A stretch of DNA of 64,000 bases, taken from assembly GCA_045866215.1 (NCBI GenBank), contig AP035880.1, positions 2,604,001 to 2,668,000 of the forward strand, given 5' to 3'. Made by a program: the position numbers and the translations under genes. This DNA comes from Croceivirga sp009797885 (GTDB lineage Bacteria > Bacteroidota > Bacteroidia > Flavobacteriales > Flavobacteriaceae). This document shows, piece by piece, positions 33,494 through 41,846 of the stretch. The notes beneath the pieces are model-generated. The model saw nothing but the letters and a program-made list of their open reading frames with translations. It was not told the DNA's origin and ran no database searches. Numbering within the stretch: position 1 is the first letter of the stretch; every line of letters starts with the position of its first letter.

Positions 33494-33946
33494 GTGATTA
33501 TAGATCTTATCACTTCCATTCTTTGGAGCCTGTCACCTTTTGGGGAATCCAAGGTGGGAATTCCCTATGGAATTGCGCAGGGTGTGAACAGTTATCTGGT
33601 TTTTGTGACGTGCTTTTTGGCCAATGTATTGGTATTCCCCTTAATGATGTTCTTTTTGGAAAACGTGAACAAGGGACTTATCCAATGGCGACCTTATAAA
33701 AAGGCAGCGATTTGGGTAGCGAAGCGGGCCAAATCCGGCACAGGAAACAAAATCCATCGGTTTGGTTTTTTTGGTTTGGCCCTTTTTGTCATGCTTCCGG
33801 TGCCAGGAACAGGGGTTTATGCAGGGAGTATTGCGGCCTATTTATTTCAAATTGAACGTAAAAAGGCCTTTATCGCCAATGCCATCGGTATTTTCTTTTC
33901 ATCATTGATCATTTGGGGGGTAACCGTTTCGGTCAAGGCCATCTGA
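33494..33946 (+). CDS. Small multidrug export-like membrane protein (Sm_multidrug_ex type)
   Basis: A 150-residue inner-membrane protein with about four hydrophobic segments. The early WSLSPFGESKVGIPYGIAQG and later LPVPGTGVYAGSIAAYLF resemble the small multi-drug export family (PF06695); transport function in that family is poorly tested. The start is GTG at 33494. The 173-nt upstream region holds an 8-bp inverted repeat TTTTAGCG/CGCTAAAA (33433-33455) and is shared with the divergent tetR. Confidence 0.7.
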   Translation: MIIDLITSILWSLSPFGESKVGIPYGIAQGVNSYLVFVTCFLANVLVFPLMMFFLENVNKGLIQWRPYKKAAIWVAKRAKSGTGNKIHRFGFFGLALFVMLPVPGTGVYAGSIAAYLFQIERKKAFIANAIGIFFSSLIIWGVTVSVKAI

Positions 33947-34005
33947 GATTTTTGCTTCTGGCTCAACCTATCTGCGAAATTCGCTACGTATTCCTCTACC
34001 ACAGC

Positions 34006-34878
34006 CTACATTTTAAGCATTGGGAATAGCTTTCGGATTTCGGCATCCGACGGTTGTTTTCCGTACTCGCATATTTCAAAAGCTTCCACGTATTGCGCTT
34101 TTTCAACAGCTTTTTGCCCATACCACTTTTCAAGACAATCCAACGCGGCTTCATTTGGTTTCGATCCCAACCAGTCGCTCAAAAATTCAAGTCGTTTGTC
34201 CTTGTCTTTTGGAACTTTTTCCAAAGTTCCGTTTGTCCAGGGCAACCACTCAAAGAATTGGGATTCATGGGCCGCGGTCGCATACATCTTTTGCTCAAAT
34301 ACCTCGTCAATGATCACGGCAATATCCGGCTCAAATGGGTTGGGCTTTTTAAACCTATCCTGACAGTATAGAAAAACGGGATTCTTTGCCAAGGGCGGGG
34401 TATCCGGGGCCACATTGGGGACAATGACCATATAGGCAGCGTCCTGGACCAGGATACCGGTGTACCTGTGATCGGGATGATAGTCGTTGGGCCTTGGGGC
34501 TATTACCACATCCGCATTCCATTTTCTGATTTCCCGTATGACGTCTAAACGGTTTTCCAAAATGGGCATCAGTTCACCATCATGGTTGTCCAGAACCGTG
34601 TACTCCACTCCAAACCTTCTGCCGGCTTCCTGGGCTTCTGCCCTTCGGATTTTAGCCAAAGCGCCGCCACCCAGTTCATGATGTCCCGCATCGCCATTGG
34701 TTAAGGAGACAAACTTTACATTATGGCCCATATTGGAAAAAAGAATTGCCGTTCCTCCGGAAGAAATATCACAATCGTCTGGGTGTGCCCCAAAAACCAG
34801 AATGTTCAAAGGATTTTGCTGGGCACCTATGGTATAGGAAATGAAACAAAGAAGCAATACTACATACGTTTTGATCAT
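34006..34878 (-). CDS. Exported PIG-L family deacetylase
   Basis: A 290-residue zinc-dependent deacetylase of the LmbE/PIG-L family, probably removing an N-acetyl group from an amino-sugar conjugate. Metal ligands are in GAHPDDCD (H32, D35) and in DYHPDHRYTG near residue 135. I start at ATG 34878, which gives a signal peptide ending IGAQ, so it works in the envelope. It lies 11 nt downstream of the Tat-exported oxidoreductase, suggesting joint action on an extracytoplasmic sugar. Confidence 0.87.
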   Translation of the reverse strand: MIKTYVVLLLCFISYTIGAQQNPLNILVFGAHPDDCDISSGGTAILFSNMGHNVKFVSLTNGDAGHHELGGGALAKIRRAEAQEAGRRFGVEYTVLDNHDGELMPILENRLDVIREIRKWNADVVIAPRPNDYHPDHRYTGILVQDAAYMVIVPNVAPDTPPLAKNPVFLYCQDRFKKPNPFEPDIAVIIDEVFEQKMYATAAHESQFFEWLPWTNGTLEKVPKDKDKRLEFLSDWLGSKPNEAALDCLEKWYGQKAVEKAQYVEAFEICEYGKQPSDAEIRKLFPMLKM

Positions 34879-34889
34879 AACCGCAGGTT

Positions 34890-36296
34890 TTATCCCATCA
34901 TTTTCATTTCTATTGGATTCCACTTTACGGGACTTTTTTTATAATAGCTTTCATTAGCCAATAAAGCAGCTCCAGCAGCCCTAAGTCCAAAAGTGGGGTC
35001 TTGGATTGCTTTCCCCTTCTCGCGAATAGCGGTAAAGAAATTATGGAAATGGTCATGGTGTGCCCCCTTGTAATCCCTGGGAGACTCCCAAGTAGTTGTT
35101 CCAGTTTGTAGGACCGAATTTCGACTTTTCGGGCTTACCGTGGAATGATTGCTTCGTATGGCACCTTGTGTTTCCTCAGTAAAGGCCACCAAAGAGTAGT
35201 CGCCTGGTTCCATACTTAGTTTGGATCGCCTAACACTGACCGTATTCCAACCAATTTCCATCTCACCTTCGGTACCGACCAACTTAAATCCGGAGCCCCC
35301 TCCGGAACCTGCGATAAAATTGACACGGAAAACGGCATTAAAAGCGGAATGGGTTTCCGTTTTGGGAAAATCGTAAAGGGTTATGCTCACGTCCGGAACA
35401 TCCCGCCCATCCTTCCAATAGCGCAGCCCGCCTGTAGCCAACGCATTGGTTGGCCCAAAAGAATCGATCATATAGTGTAGGGATGAAAAAGCATGTACAA
35501 ATAAATCCCCGGCCACTCCAGTACCATAATCCTTGTAATTTCGCCACCTAAAGAACCTGGTTGGATCATAGGCCACTTTGGGTGCATTTCCAAGAAAGGT
35601 ATCAAAGTCCACGGTATCAGGACCCTGATCCGGAGGAATGGGATATTGCCAAGCTCCTTCAGCCGAATAGCGATCGTTATAAAAATCCAATAGTACCAAA
35701 TCCCCAATGGCACCTTCCTTGTACAATTGTTTGGCTTTTTCATTGGTAAGGGAAGACATTCCCTGACTTCCAATCTGACAAAGTTTCCCACTGCTCTTTT
35801 GGGCCGAAATGATTTCCTGACCATCCTCCCATTTTTGGACCATGGGCTTTTCGCAATAGACATGCTTCCCAGCCCTAAGGGCATCCACGGCAATTTTTTT
35901 GTGCCAATGGTCCGGGGTAGCTACAATTACGGCGTCAATATCTTTACGGTCCAAAAGCTTTCGATAGTCACGGGTAACAAAAAGGTCCTTGCCCCAGAGC
36001 TCCTTGGCACGATCTAACCTCCCGGTATAAAGATCGCAGGCGGCGACCACTTTTACGCCATCAACCGAAAGCGCTGCCCTGGTATCATATATCCCTTGGA
36101 TTCCAGAACCGATGAGACCGATATTGATATGGTCATTGGCGGAGAACAGCCCATCTTTGTACGTCCGGGATAGCACCAATCTTTCCCCTTTGGAAGCGGA
36201 AAGGATAAATGGTGCCGTAGTCATTGCCGCTGAGGCCATTGAGGCGTTTTTGATAAAAGATCTTCTACTGGTATTCTTAGTTGTTTTGTGGTGCAT
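34890..36296 (-). CDS. Tat-exported Gfo/Idh/MocA-family oxidoreductase
   Basis: A 468-residue oxidoreductase with a twin-arginine signal (TSRRSFIKNASMASAA, near residues 9-24), a Rossmann domain starting INIGLIGSGIQG near 58, the family motif KHVYCEKPMV near 143 and a long C-terminal domain with WRNYKDYGTGVAGD. Tat export implies it folds with NAD(P) in the cytoplasm and is delivered to the periplasm. It forms an operon with the PIG-L deacetylase. The substrate is probably a sugar derivative; this is inference from the family. Confidence 0.88.
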   Translation of the reverse strand: MHHKTTKNTSRRSFIKNASMASAAMTTAPFILSASKGERLVLSRTYKDGLFSANDHINIGLIGSGIQGIYDTRAALSVDGVKVVAACDLYTGRLDRAKELWGKDLFVTRDYRKLLDRKDIDAVIVATPDHWHKKIAVDALRAGKHVYCEKPMVQKWEDGQEIISAQKSSGKLCQIGSQGMSSLTNEKAKQLYKEGAIGDLVLLDFYNDRYSAEGAWQYPIPPDQGPDTVDFDTFLGNAPKVAYDPTRFFRWRNYKDYGTGVAGDLFVHAFSSLHYMIDSFGPTNALATGGLRYWKDGRDVPDVSITLYDFPKTETHSAFNAVFRVNFIAGSGGGSGFKLVGTEGEMEIGWNTVSVRRSKLSMEPGDYSLVAFTEETQGAIRSNHSTVSPKSRNSVLQTGTTTWESPRDYKGAHHDHFHNFFTAIREKGKAIQDPTFGLRAAGAALLANESYYKKSPVKWNPIEMKMMG

Positions 36297-36361
36297 GGGG
36301 AAATGTGTTTATGAGCACTTAAGTTAAGTTATTTTCCCCTTCTTTGAAAGGAGGCAGGGGT

Positions 36362-37468
36362 TCAAAAGTCAAATCTCAATTGAACGGAAACCGTTTCCTC
36401 TTCCTTATCCTTTAAGGAATTCCTTTTTTCAGTGTTGAGGTTGGCCAGGGATATTCCCAACAAGCGAACTGAATTTTGCATTGGCGCCTGATACAACAGT
36501 TCTTTGGCCGCTTCCAATATCAAGCCTTTTTCTGAAATGAAATAGGGCAATGTTTTACTCCTTGTTTGTAAGGTGAAATCACTGTATTTGATTTTTAGGG
36601 TAATGGTCTTTCCGGCAATCTTCGATTTTTTGAGTCGTCGTTCCAACTCGTTGGCAATATGTTCCAGTTTTTCCAACATGAAAATCTCACTGCTCAGATT
36701 TTCGTGGAATGTCCGTTCCGCCCCTACGGATTTTGGAATGCGTTCTGGCTTTACCTCACTTCTATGCACCCCCCTTACTACATCATAGTAATAACTACCA
36801 CTCTTGCCAAAATGATCTTCCAAAAACCCCTGGGTTTTTTCTTTCAGTTCCTTACCTGTAAAAATCCCAAGCTTATACATCTTCTCGGCAGTAACCTTGC
36901 CAATGCCATAAAACTTTCGAATGTCCAAGTTTTCCAAAAATTGGATGACCTCTTCCGGATTAATGGTTTTTTGTCCATTGGGTTTGTTATAATCGCTTGC
37001 TACTTTGGCAATGAACTTATTGATGGATATGCCTGCGGAGGCTGTCAAACCGGTCCTGTCAAAAATTCTTTGCCGAATTTCCTGTGCAATAAGGGTTGCG
37101 GACGGGTTGCCCTTTTTGTTTACGGTAACATCCAAATAGGCTTCATCCAAGGAAAGGGGTTCCACCAGATCGGTATATTCGAGAAAGATGCTCCGTACTT
37201 GTTGGGATACTTCTTTGTAGCGGTCAAATCTTGGTCGGACAAAAATAAGGTCAGGACAGTTCTTTTTGGCCAGGTACCCACTCATGGCACTGCGGACCCC
37301 AAATTTTCGTGCTTCGTAACTGGCAGCCGAAACCACACCACGTTTTGAGCCTCCCCCTACGGCAACGGGTTTTCCCTTAAGTTCTGGATTATCCCTTTGT
37401 TCCACGGAAGCATAAAAGGCATCCATATCCACATGTATGATCTTTCGAAGTGGAAAATCCAAGTCCAT
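36362..37468 (-). CDS. dinB: DNA polymerase IV
   Basis: A 368-residue Y-family translesion polymerase. The catalytic acids are in IIHVDMDAFYASVE (D14) and PLSLDEAYLDV (about residue 106). GVRSAMSGYLAKK and a helix-hairpin-helix segment KFYGIGKVTAEKMYKLGI follow. I start at ATG 37468; an upstream start at 37510 would overlap the divergent gene. TAATTTTG (37479-37472), a perfect -7 box, lies only 3 nt before the ATG, so the transcript could be almost leaderless. Confidence 0.93.
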   Translation of the reverse strand: MDLDFPLRKIIHVDMDAFYASVEQRDNPELKGKPVAVGGGSKRGVVSAASYEARKFGVRSAMSGYLAKKNCPDLIFVRPRFDRYKEVSQQVRSIFLEYTDLVEPLSLDEAYLDVTVNKKGNPSATLIAQEIRQRIFDRTGLTASAGISINKFIAKVASDYNKPNGQKTINPEEVIQFLENLDIRKFYGIGKVTAEKMYKLGIFTGKELKEKTQGFLEDHFGKSGSYYYDVVRGVHRSEVKPERIPKSVGAERTFHENLSSEIFMLEKLEHIANELERRLKKSKIAGKTITLKIKYSDFTLQTRSKTLPYFISEKGLILEAAKELLYQAPMQNSVRLLGISLANLNTEKRNSLKDKEEETVSVQLRFDF

Positions 37469-37495
37469 ACCCAAAATTAGGTTATATTTAGTTGG

Positions 37496-38173
37496 ATGGA
37501 AAGAAAGCAAAAAGAGGCTATTGTTTTAGGTGCTACGGGACTTGTGGGAGGAATAGTGTTGGATTTGCTTTTGGAGGATGACCGCTATAAAAAGGTAACC
37601 GTTTTTTCAAGAAGGGCATTGGAAACAACACATCCAAAATTGAACACCATCATAGGAAACCTATTGCAACTGGATACTTTTGCCAGTGGGTTCCACGGTG
37701 ATGAAGTGTTTTGCTGTATTGGCACCACAAAGGCCAAAACACCGAACAAGGACACCTATCGCAAGATTGACTTTGGTATCCCCAGCACTGCGGCCAAACT
37801 ATGCAAGCAAAATGGAATTGGAACCTTCATTGTGGTTTCCGCAATGGGGGCAGATTCGGGGAGTCCTATTTTTTACAACAGGATCAAGGGCGAAATGGAA
37901 GAAGCTGTGCTAGCGGTTGGCCTGGAGAAAACACATAGCGTCCAACCGGCTTTAATTGGGGGTACACGGGATGAAAAAAGGCCCGGGGAGTATTTTTTTA
38001 AAAAACTGATGAATACGTTGGATTTTTTAATGATCGGTCCTTTTCGACAATATAAGATCATTTTGCCGGAGACCATTGCAAAGGCCATGATCTGGTTGGC
38101 CAATAACCCTTATGACAAAAAACGTGTACCTTCAGAAACCTTAAAAGAATTGGCGGCACATGGAACATCTTGA
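37496..38173 (+). CDS. NAD(P)H-binding atypical SDR
   Basis: A 225-residue atypical short-chain dehydrogenase of the TIP30/NAD(P)H-binding type. The dinucleotide loop is VLGATGLVGG near residue 10. The central FCCIGTTKAKTPNKDTYRKID and FIVVSAMGADSGS stretches are typical. Substrate and even catalytic activity are uncertain in this group. It is divergent from dinB (27 nt apart) and its end overlaps the CYTH gene by 14 nt. Confidence 0.85.
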   Translation: MERKQKEAIVLGATGLVGGIVLDLLLEDDRYKKVTVFSRRALETTHPKLNTIIGNLLQLDTFASGFHGDEVFCCIGTTKAKTPNKDTYRKIDFGIPSTAAKLCKQNGIGTFIVVSAMGADSGSPIFYNRIKGEMEEAVLAVGLEKTHSVQPALIGGTRDEKRPGEYFFKKLMNTLDFLMIGPFRQYKIILPETIAKAMIWLANNPYDKKRVPSETLKELAAHGTS

Positions 38174-38645
38174 AATTGAACGGAAATTTTTGGTCAAATC
38201 CAACAATTATAAAACCGTTGCCATTTCAAAAAATAGGATTGTACAGGGTTTTTTAAATACCCATCCAGAGCGTACGGTGAGGGTAAGGATTACTGAAGAA
38301 AAAGGTTTTTTGACCGTAAAAGGTATGGGCAATGATTCGGGAACCACACGATTTGAATGGGAAACCGAGATTTCATTAGCCGAGGCAACGAATTTGATTG
38401 ACCTATGTGAACCCGTTATTTTGGAAAAAGTACGGTTTAAGGTACCCGTGGATGGAGCGATGTTTGAAGTTGATGAATTTTTAGGGGAGAACAAAGGATT
38501 GGTCATTGCAGAAATAGAACTCCAACACGAAGACCAACCCTTTAAAAAGCCCGATTGGTTGGGGAAAGAAGTAACAGGAAACATCAAATACTACAACGCT
38601 CAATTGAGCATAACACCTTTTAACCAATGGAAAGACTACGAATAG
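38160..38645 (+). CDS. CYTH-domain triphosphate tunnel protein
   Basis: A 161-residue CYTH protein. The defining ExExK motif is at the very N-terminus (LEIERKF, E5-x-E7-x-K9), followed by ERTVRVRITEEKGFLTVKG and a basic/acidic tunnel lining. Bacterial members hydrolyse tripolyphosphate or related compounds rather than make cAMP. It overlaps the previous gene by 14 nt and the next by 19 nt, so translation of the three is probably coupled. Confidence 0.88.
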   Translation: MEHLEIERKFLVKSNNYKTVAISKNRIVQGFLNTHPERTVRVRITEEKGFLTVKGMGNDSGTTRFEWETEISLAEATNLIDLCEPVILEKVRFKVPVDGAMFEVDEFLGENKGLVIAEIELQHEDQPFKKPDWLGKEVTGNIKYYNAQLSITPFNQWKDYE

Positions 38646-39118
38646 TGATTTTTTTGATGGCAATTGTCTTTATGGGATGTAAAGAAGTGGAAAAACCACA
38701 TGTCCCGGAACAAGGGACAGAAGCTAAAAAAAGTACTGCGGATGTAAAACAAGAATTGATTGATAAAGGGTTCCAGGTCTTCGATTATGTGGACGAGAAG
38801 ACCAAGGATACCGTTTTGATGCAACAGTATTTTGTCGCTTTTTTAAAAAGTGGACCAAAACGCTCACAAAGCAAGGAAGAAGCGGATAGCTTACAGACTT
38901 TGCATTTGGCCCATTTAGGCCGCATGTATGAGGCAGGCTATGCCGATATTTCCGGACCTTTTGGTGACGATGGTGATATCCGCGGTATTACCATTTATAA
39001 TGTACCTAGCTTACAAATGGCAGATAGTTTGGCGAATCTGGATCCGGCCGTACAGGCGGGAAGACTGGAAATAGAGGTACACCCTTGGTGGGCCGCCAAA
39101 GGATTTCCATTGCGATAA
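38627..39118 (+). CDS. YCII-related lipoprotein
   Basis: A 163-residue predicted lipoprotein: the signal ends in IVFMGC with C18 as the modified residue. A YciI-like ferredoxin-fold domain occupies about 65-155 (LMQQYFVAFLKSGPKRSQ, HLAHLGRMYEAGYADISGPFGDDGD, IEVHPWW). YciI domains often act as small enzymes or subunits; an envelope-anchored version is less usual. It overlaps the CYTH gene by 19 nt and precedes the YhhN gene by 13 nt. Confidence 0.78.
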   Translation: MERLRIVIFLMAIVFMGCKEVEKPHVPEQGTEAKKSTADVKQELIDKGFQVFDYVDEKTKDTVLMQQYFVAFLKSGPKRSQSKEEADSLQTLHLAHLGRMYEAGYADISGPFGDDGDIRGITIYNVPSLQMADSLANLDPAVQAGRLEIEVHPWWAAKGFPLR

Positions 39119-39131
39119 CATGTGATTTTCG

Positions 39132-39794
39132 GTGAAGGACAGTAAGATTCGCATCCTATGGAATACCCTCATTATTTTGAGTGCCTGTATTTCCATTGCC
39201 TTGGATTTCTTTAATAGTCCGTACTATGGGTTGGGGAAATCCTTGACTACAATTTTGGTGATTCTGCTACCCGTTTTGGCGAGGGGAAAACACAGGGTTT
39301 TTAAGCGAATTTTAATGGTGGCCCTTTGTTTTTGCCTGCTGGGTGATATACTCTTGTTGAACCCCAACTATTTTGTTTATGGCCTAGCCGCATTTTTAGT
39401 GGCCCATTTGTTATTTGTAAAAGGATTTGTTGGATTAATCGGATGGCAAAAGAATCCTACGGTAGCTTTGACCCTATTGGTCATAGGCATTGCTTTGTAT
39501 AGTTGGTTGTATCCCGATCTTGGCGGGTTGGTTTGGCCCGTGGCACTGTATGTCCTGGTTATTTTGTGTATGGCATGGCAGGGGATTGCCCTGTACCTCA
39601 AAGAAAAAACCAAGGCACATGGTCTCATAGCATTGGGGGTACTGTTCTTTTTGTTTTCCGATAGTATGATTGCCGTGAGCAAATTCAAAAATCCCTTTGA
39701 ACTTTCCGGTCTTGTTGTCCTATCCACCTATTGGTTGGCAATTGCCTTGATTGCCAATGCGGGGTATTTGATTATTGGGGCTGGGGACAAATGA
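39132..39794 (+). CDS. YhhN-family membrane protein (lysoplasmalogenase-like)
   Basis: A 220-residue inner-membrane protein with about eight hydrophobic helices, matching the YhhN/TMEM86 family, whose characterised members hydrolyse lysoplasmalogens. FSDSMIAVSKF near residue 175 is a conserved family feature. The start is GTG 39132. It closes the four-gene cluster that begins at 37496. A CCCATC/GATGGG hairpin at 39831-39845 lies in the gap that follows, without a T-tract. Confidence 0.75.
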   Translation: MKDSKIRILWNTLIILSACISIALDFFNSPYYGLGKSLTTILVILLPVLARGKHRVFKRILMVALCFCLLGDILLLNPNYFVYGLAAFLVAHLLFVKGFVGLIGWQKNPTVALTLLVIGIALYSWLYPDLGGLVWPVALYVLVILCMAWQGIALYLKEKTKAHGLIALGVLFFLFSDSMIAVSKFKNPFELSGLVVLSTYWLAIALIANAGYLIIGAGDK

Positions 39795-39866
39795 CCGCTG
39801 CAAAGCAGGGATAAGCCAAATGATGATTGGCCCATCACTGATGGGATAAGACCTGCGATAGCAAAA

Positions 39867-40616
39867 CTAATCTTCACTCGATTTTTCTTCCGTTAGCCTG
39901 ACGATGTTGGTTATTAATTCCAATATCCCTTCATCTTCAACACTTTGTATGTTGTTTGCCAAAGACCCTGTACGAACAATATTATAATTCTGCTGTCTTG
40001 GGCTAAATAATGCCCTAAGGTTTTGTTCGCTTTTAGGATTGGAGAAATCATAGGTGGCGCGCATCCATGGTTGTACCTCATTGAACAAAAAGTCCCAATT
40101 AAAACGCTCTTCCTCAAGATAATCCTTCAATACATCGTTCCAGGACAAAAGATATCTCCTAAGACTGTCATTCTTTATGATTTCAAAAGTGGAAGAGTTG
40201 ATCAATGAATTGACCGTACCCGTTTTTGGATTGAAGGATTTGTTTGCAAAAGCTAAATTGTGGTAATACATTAAACTATCCAGACGTTGAAAATTCGTCT
40301 TGTCACTTTTTAGCCTTTTCAGATCCATGGATTTACTCAGGAGCAGTACCTTTTGACAGGCCCTTATGGTTTTTTTATTGAACTGGATAATGCTGTCCAA
40401 TTGTTCCTTATTGGATTTAAAATCTTCATGGAGCTCCCTTAAAATGGTCGCCTCCCTTTGCTCCAACTTTTTTTGTTCGTTCCAATTGTTGATTTGTAAT
40501 GCGATTAAAATACCAATGACCACCAATACAATTTCCCCAATGGCGTAAATCAAATACTTGGAGAATTTGTTCTCGGAAAGGAGGGACTGTCGGATTCTTC
40601 GGAAGAATTTTAGCAT
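39867..40616 (-). CDS. DUF6090-family membrane-anchored protein
   Basis: A 249-residue protein with the family's conserved N-terminus: a basic start (FFRRIRQSLLSENKFSKY), then one membrane helix (IYAIGEIVLVVIGILIALQI, about 22-43) and INNWNEQKK. The rest is a charged, mostly helical periplasmic or cytosolic domain. The function is unknown; Bacteroidota genomes often carry many paralogs. It appears to be monocistronic. Confidence 0.83.
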   Translation of the reverse strand: MLKFFRRIRQSLLSENKFSKYLIYAIGEIVLVVIGILIALQINNWNEQKKLEQREATILRELHEDFKSNKEQLDSIIQFNKKTIRACQKVLLLSKSMDLKRLKSDKTNFQRLDSLMYYHNLAFANKSFNPKTGTVNSLINSSTFEIIKNDSLRRYLLSWNDVLKDYLEEERFNWDFLFNEVQPWMRATYDFSNPKSEQNLRALFSPRQQNYNIVRTGSLANNIQSVEDEGILELITNIVRLTEEKSSED

Positions 40617-40714
40617 AGACCGGTATTTTTTGAACAGCTGTTATGGTTTTGATCCATTCACTTTTTGAAAGGTAAAGAAATTGCTTGGAAAAAGAAATGA
40701 ACGATAAAGTCGGA

Positions 40715-41842
40715 CTAAATACGTTCGGTGGACGCAGAATCCAATCCTGTCTTTGAAAACCGAATGGCCATGGATTTTTTTGAGAAAAACCTGAATAGGG
40801 ATTGCAAGGTACCTATCCCCACTAGCACAAGACCGGCAAAAAAGATATTGATTGAAGAGGAAAACAAGGTGCCACTGTTCAAAACTCCCAATATCAAAAG
40901 TGTGGAAAGGGGAAAAGAAAGGGCAAGAATATTTATGGCATAGCCATTGTCAAAGGTTTTGGATTTCTTTTCCATTTCCAAACTATCTACCAATGAAATA
41001 TGTGCATAAGGCCAAAAACTGCAGGCACTTAGCCCAAAGGCCAAAAGCAATAGAATTTCTTCGGATAGTTGAAGACCGGTAGTGACCACAAACACACCAA
41101 TAACCAAGAACACCACACCTGCCCTGATACAAAGCAGTGAAAAAATCTGATAGAACTGTTTTCTTTTGATCTTTACGGCCAAACCAATGAACAAAAGGAC
41201 CAAAGGGGTCATCATTAGACTCAATTTGGTAAGGGCTTCATTGATAAAGAAAGGAAGTGCCTCCATGTTTATCCCTAAAAGCAATAATACTAGGGCCAGA
41301 CCTATAAAAAGGTTGACCGGTTCCGTGACGAGGGTTTTAAGCAAGGCGATGATTTTGCTTTTTTGGCCACTACTGCTTACTTGATGTCGGGTATAGTGCC
41401 ATTGCATGGCGATGAGGTACAAAACAATAAGTACAAATACCTTATTGCCCAAATCGGCCATCGCTGCCTTGGCCAGATAAGAGCTCCCCAAGAACTCAAC
41501 GACAAAGGGGAAACAGGACAATCCAGGGGCCAATGAAGGGACCAATAATCTTGCCGTTCTAAACTCTGGGGTGTTTTTCGCGATTCCCAAAAGGGGCAAC
41601 AAAAAAGGAATCACCAAAAACAAAAGCAGGTTAAGGGCGAGGGCAAGGAGGGGTAACAACAACAAATTTAATTGTACTTGTATGCCTAAAAGGGCAATAA
41701 AAATGGTAGCGGGCAGCGCTAGGTTTAAAATGATCTTTTTTAGGCCAATTAACTCATCATGGGAGGTAAACTTGACCTTGAGTAAAAACCCAATACAAAT
41801 GAAAAAAATGAAAACTACTGTTTTTTGAAGGCCGATTTCCAT
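40715..41842 (-). CDS. AEC-type (auxin efflux carrier family) permease
   Basis: A 375-residue inner-membrane protein with about ten hydrophobic helices. The fold and the proline-rich ILNLALPATIFIALLG segment resemble AEC-family transporters, which move small organic acids or amino acids. It starts 4 nt after the stop of the putatively exported aminotransferase, so both are in one operon. The substrate is unknown. Confidence 0.65.
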   Translation of the reverse strand: MEIGLQKTVVFIFFICIGFLLKVKFTSHDELIGLKKIILNLALPATIFIALLGIQVQLNLLLLPLLALALNLLLFLVIPFLLPLLGIAKNTPEFRTARLLVPSLAPGLSCFPFVVEFLGSSYLAKAAMADLGNKVFVLIVLYLIAMQWHYTRHQVSSSGQKSKIIALLKTLVTEPVNLFIGLALVLLLLGINMEALPFFINEALTKLSLMMTPLVLLFIGLAVKIKRKQFYQIFSLLCIRAGVVFLVIGVFVVTTGLQLSEEILLLLAFGLSACSFWPYAHISLVDSLEMEKKSKTFDNGYAINILALSFPLSTLLILGVLNSGTLFSSSINIFFAGLVLVGIGTLQSLFRFFSKKSMAIRFSKTGLDSASTERI

Positions 41843-41846
41843 TTGT

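Noticed and set aside
39831..39845. CCCATC/GATGGG hairpin as terminator of the YhhN gene
   Set aside because: The stem is perfect but no T-tract follows on either strand.
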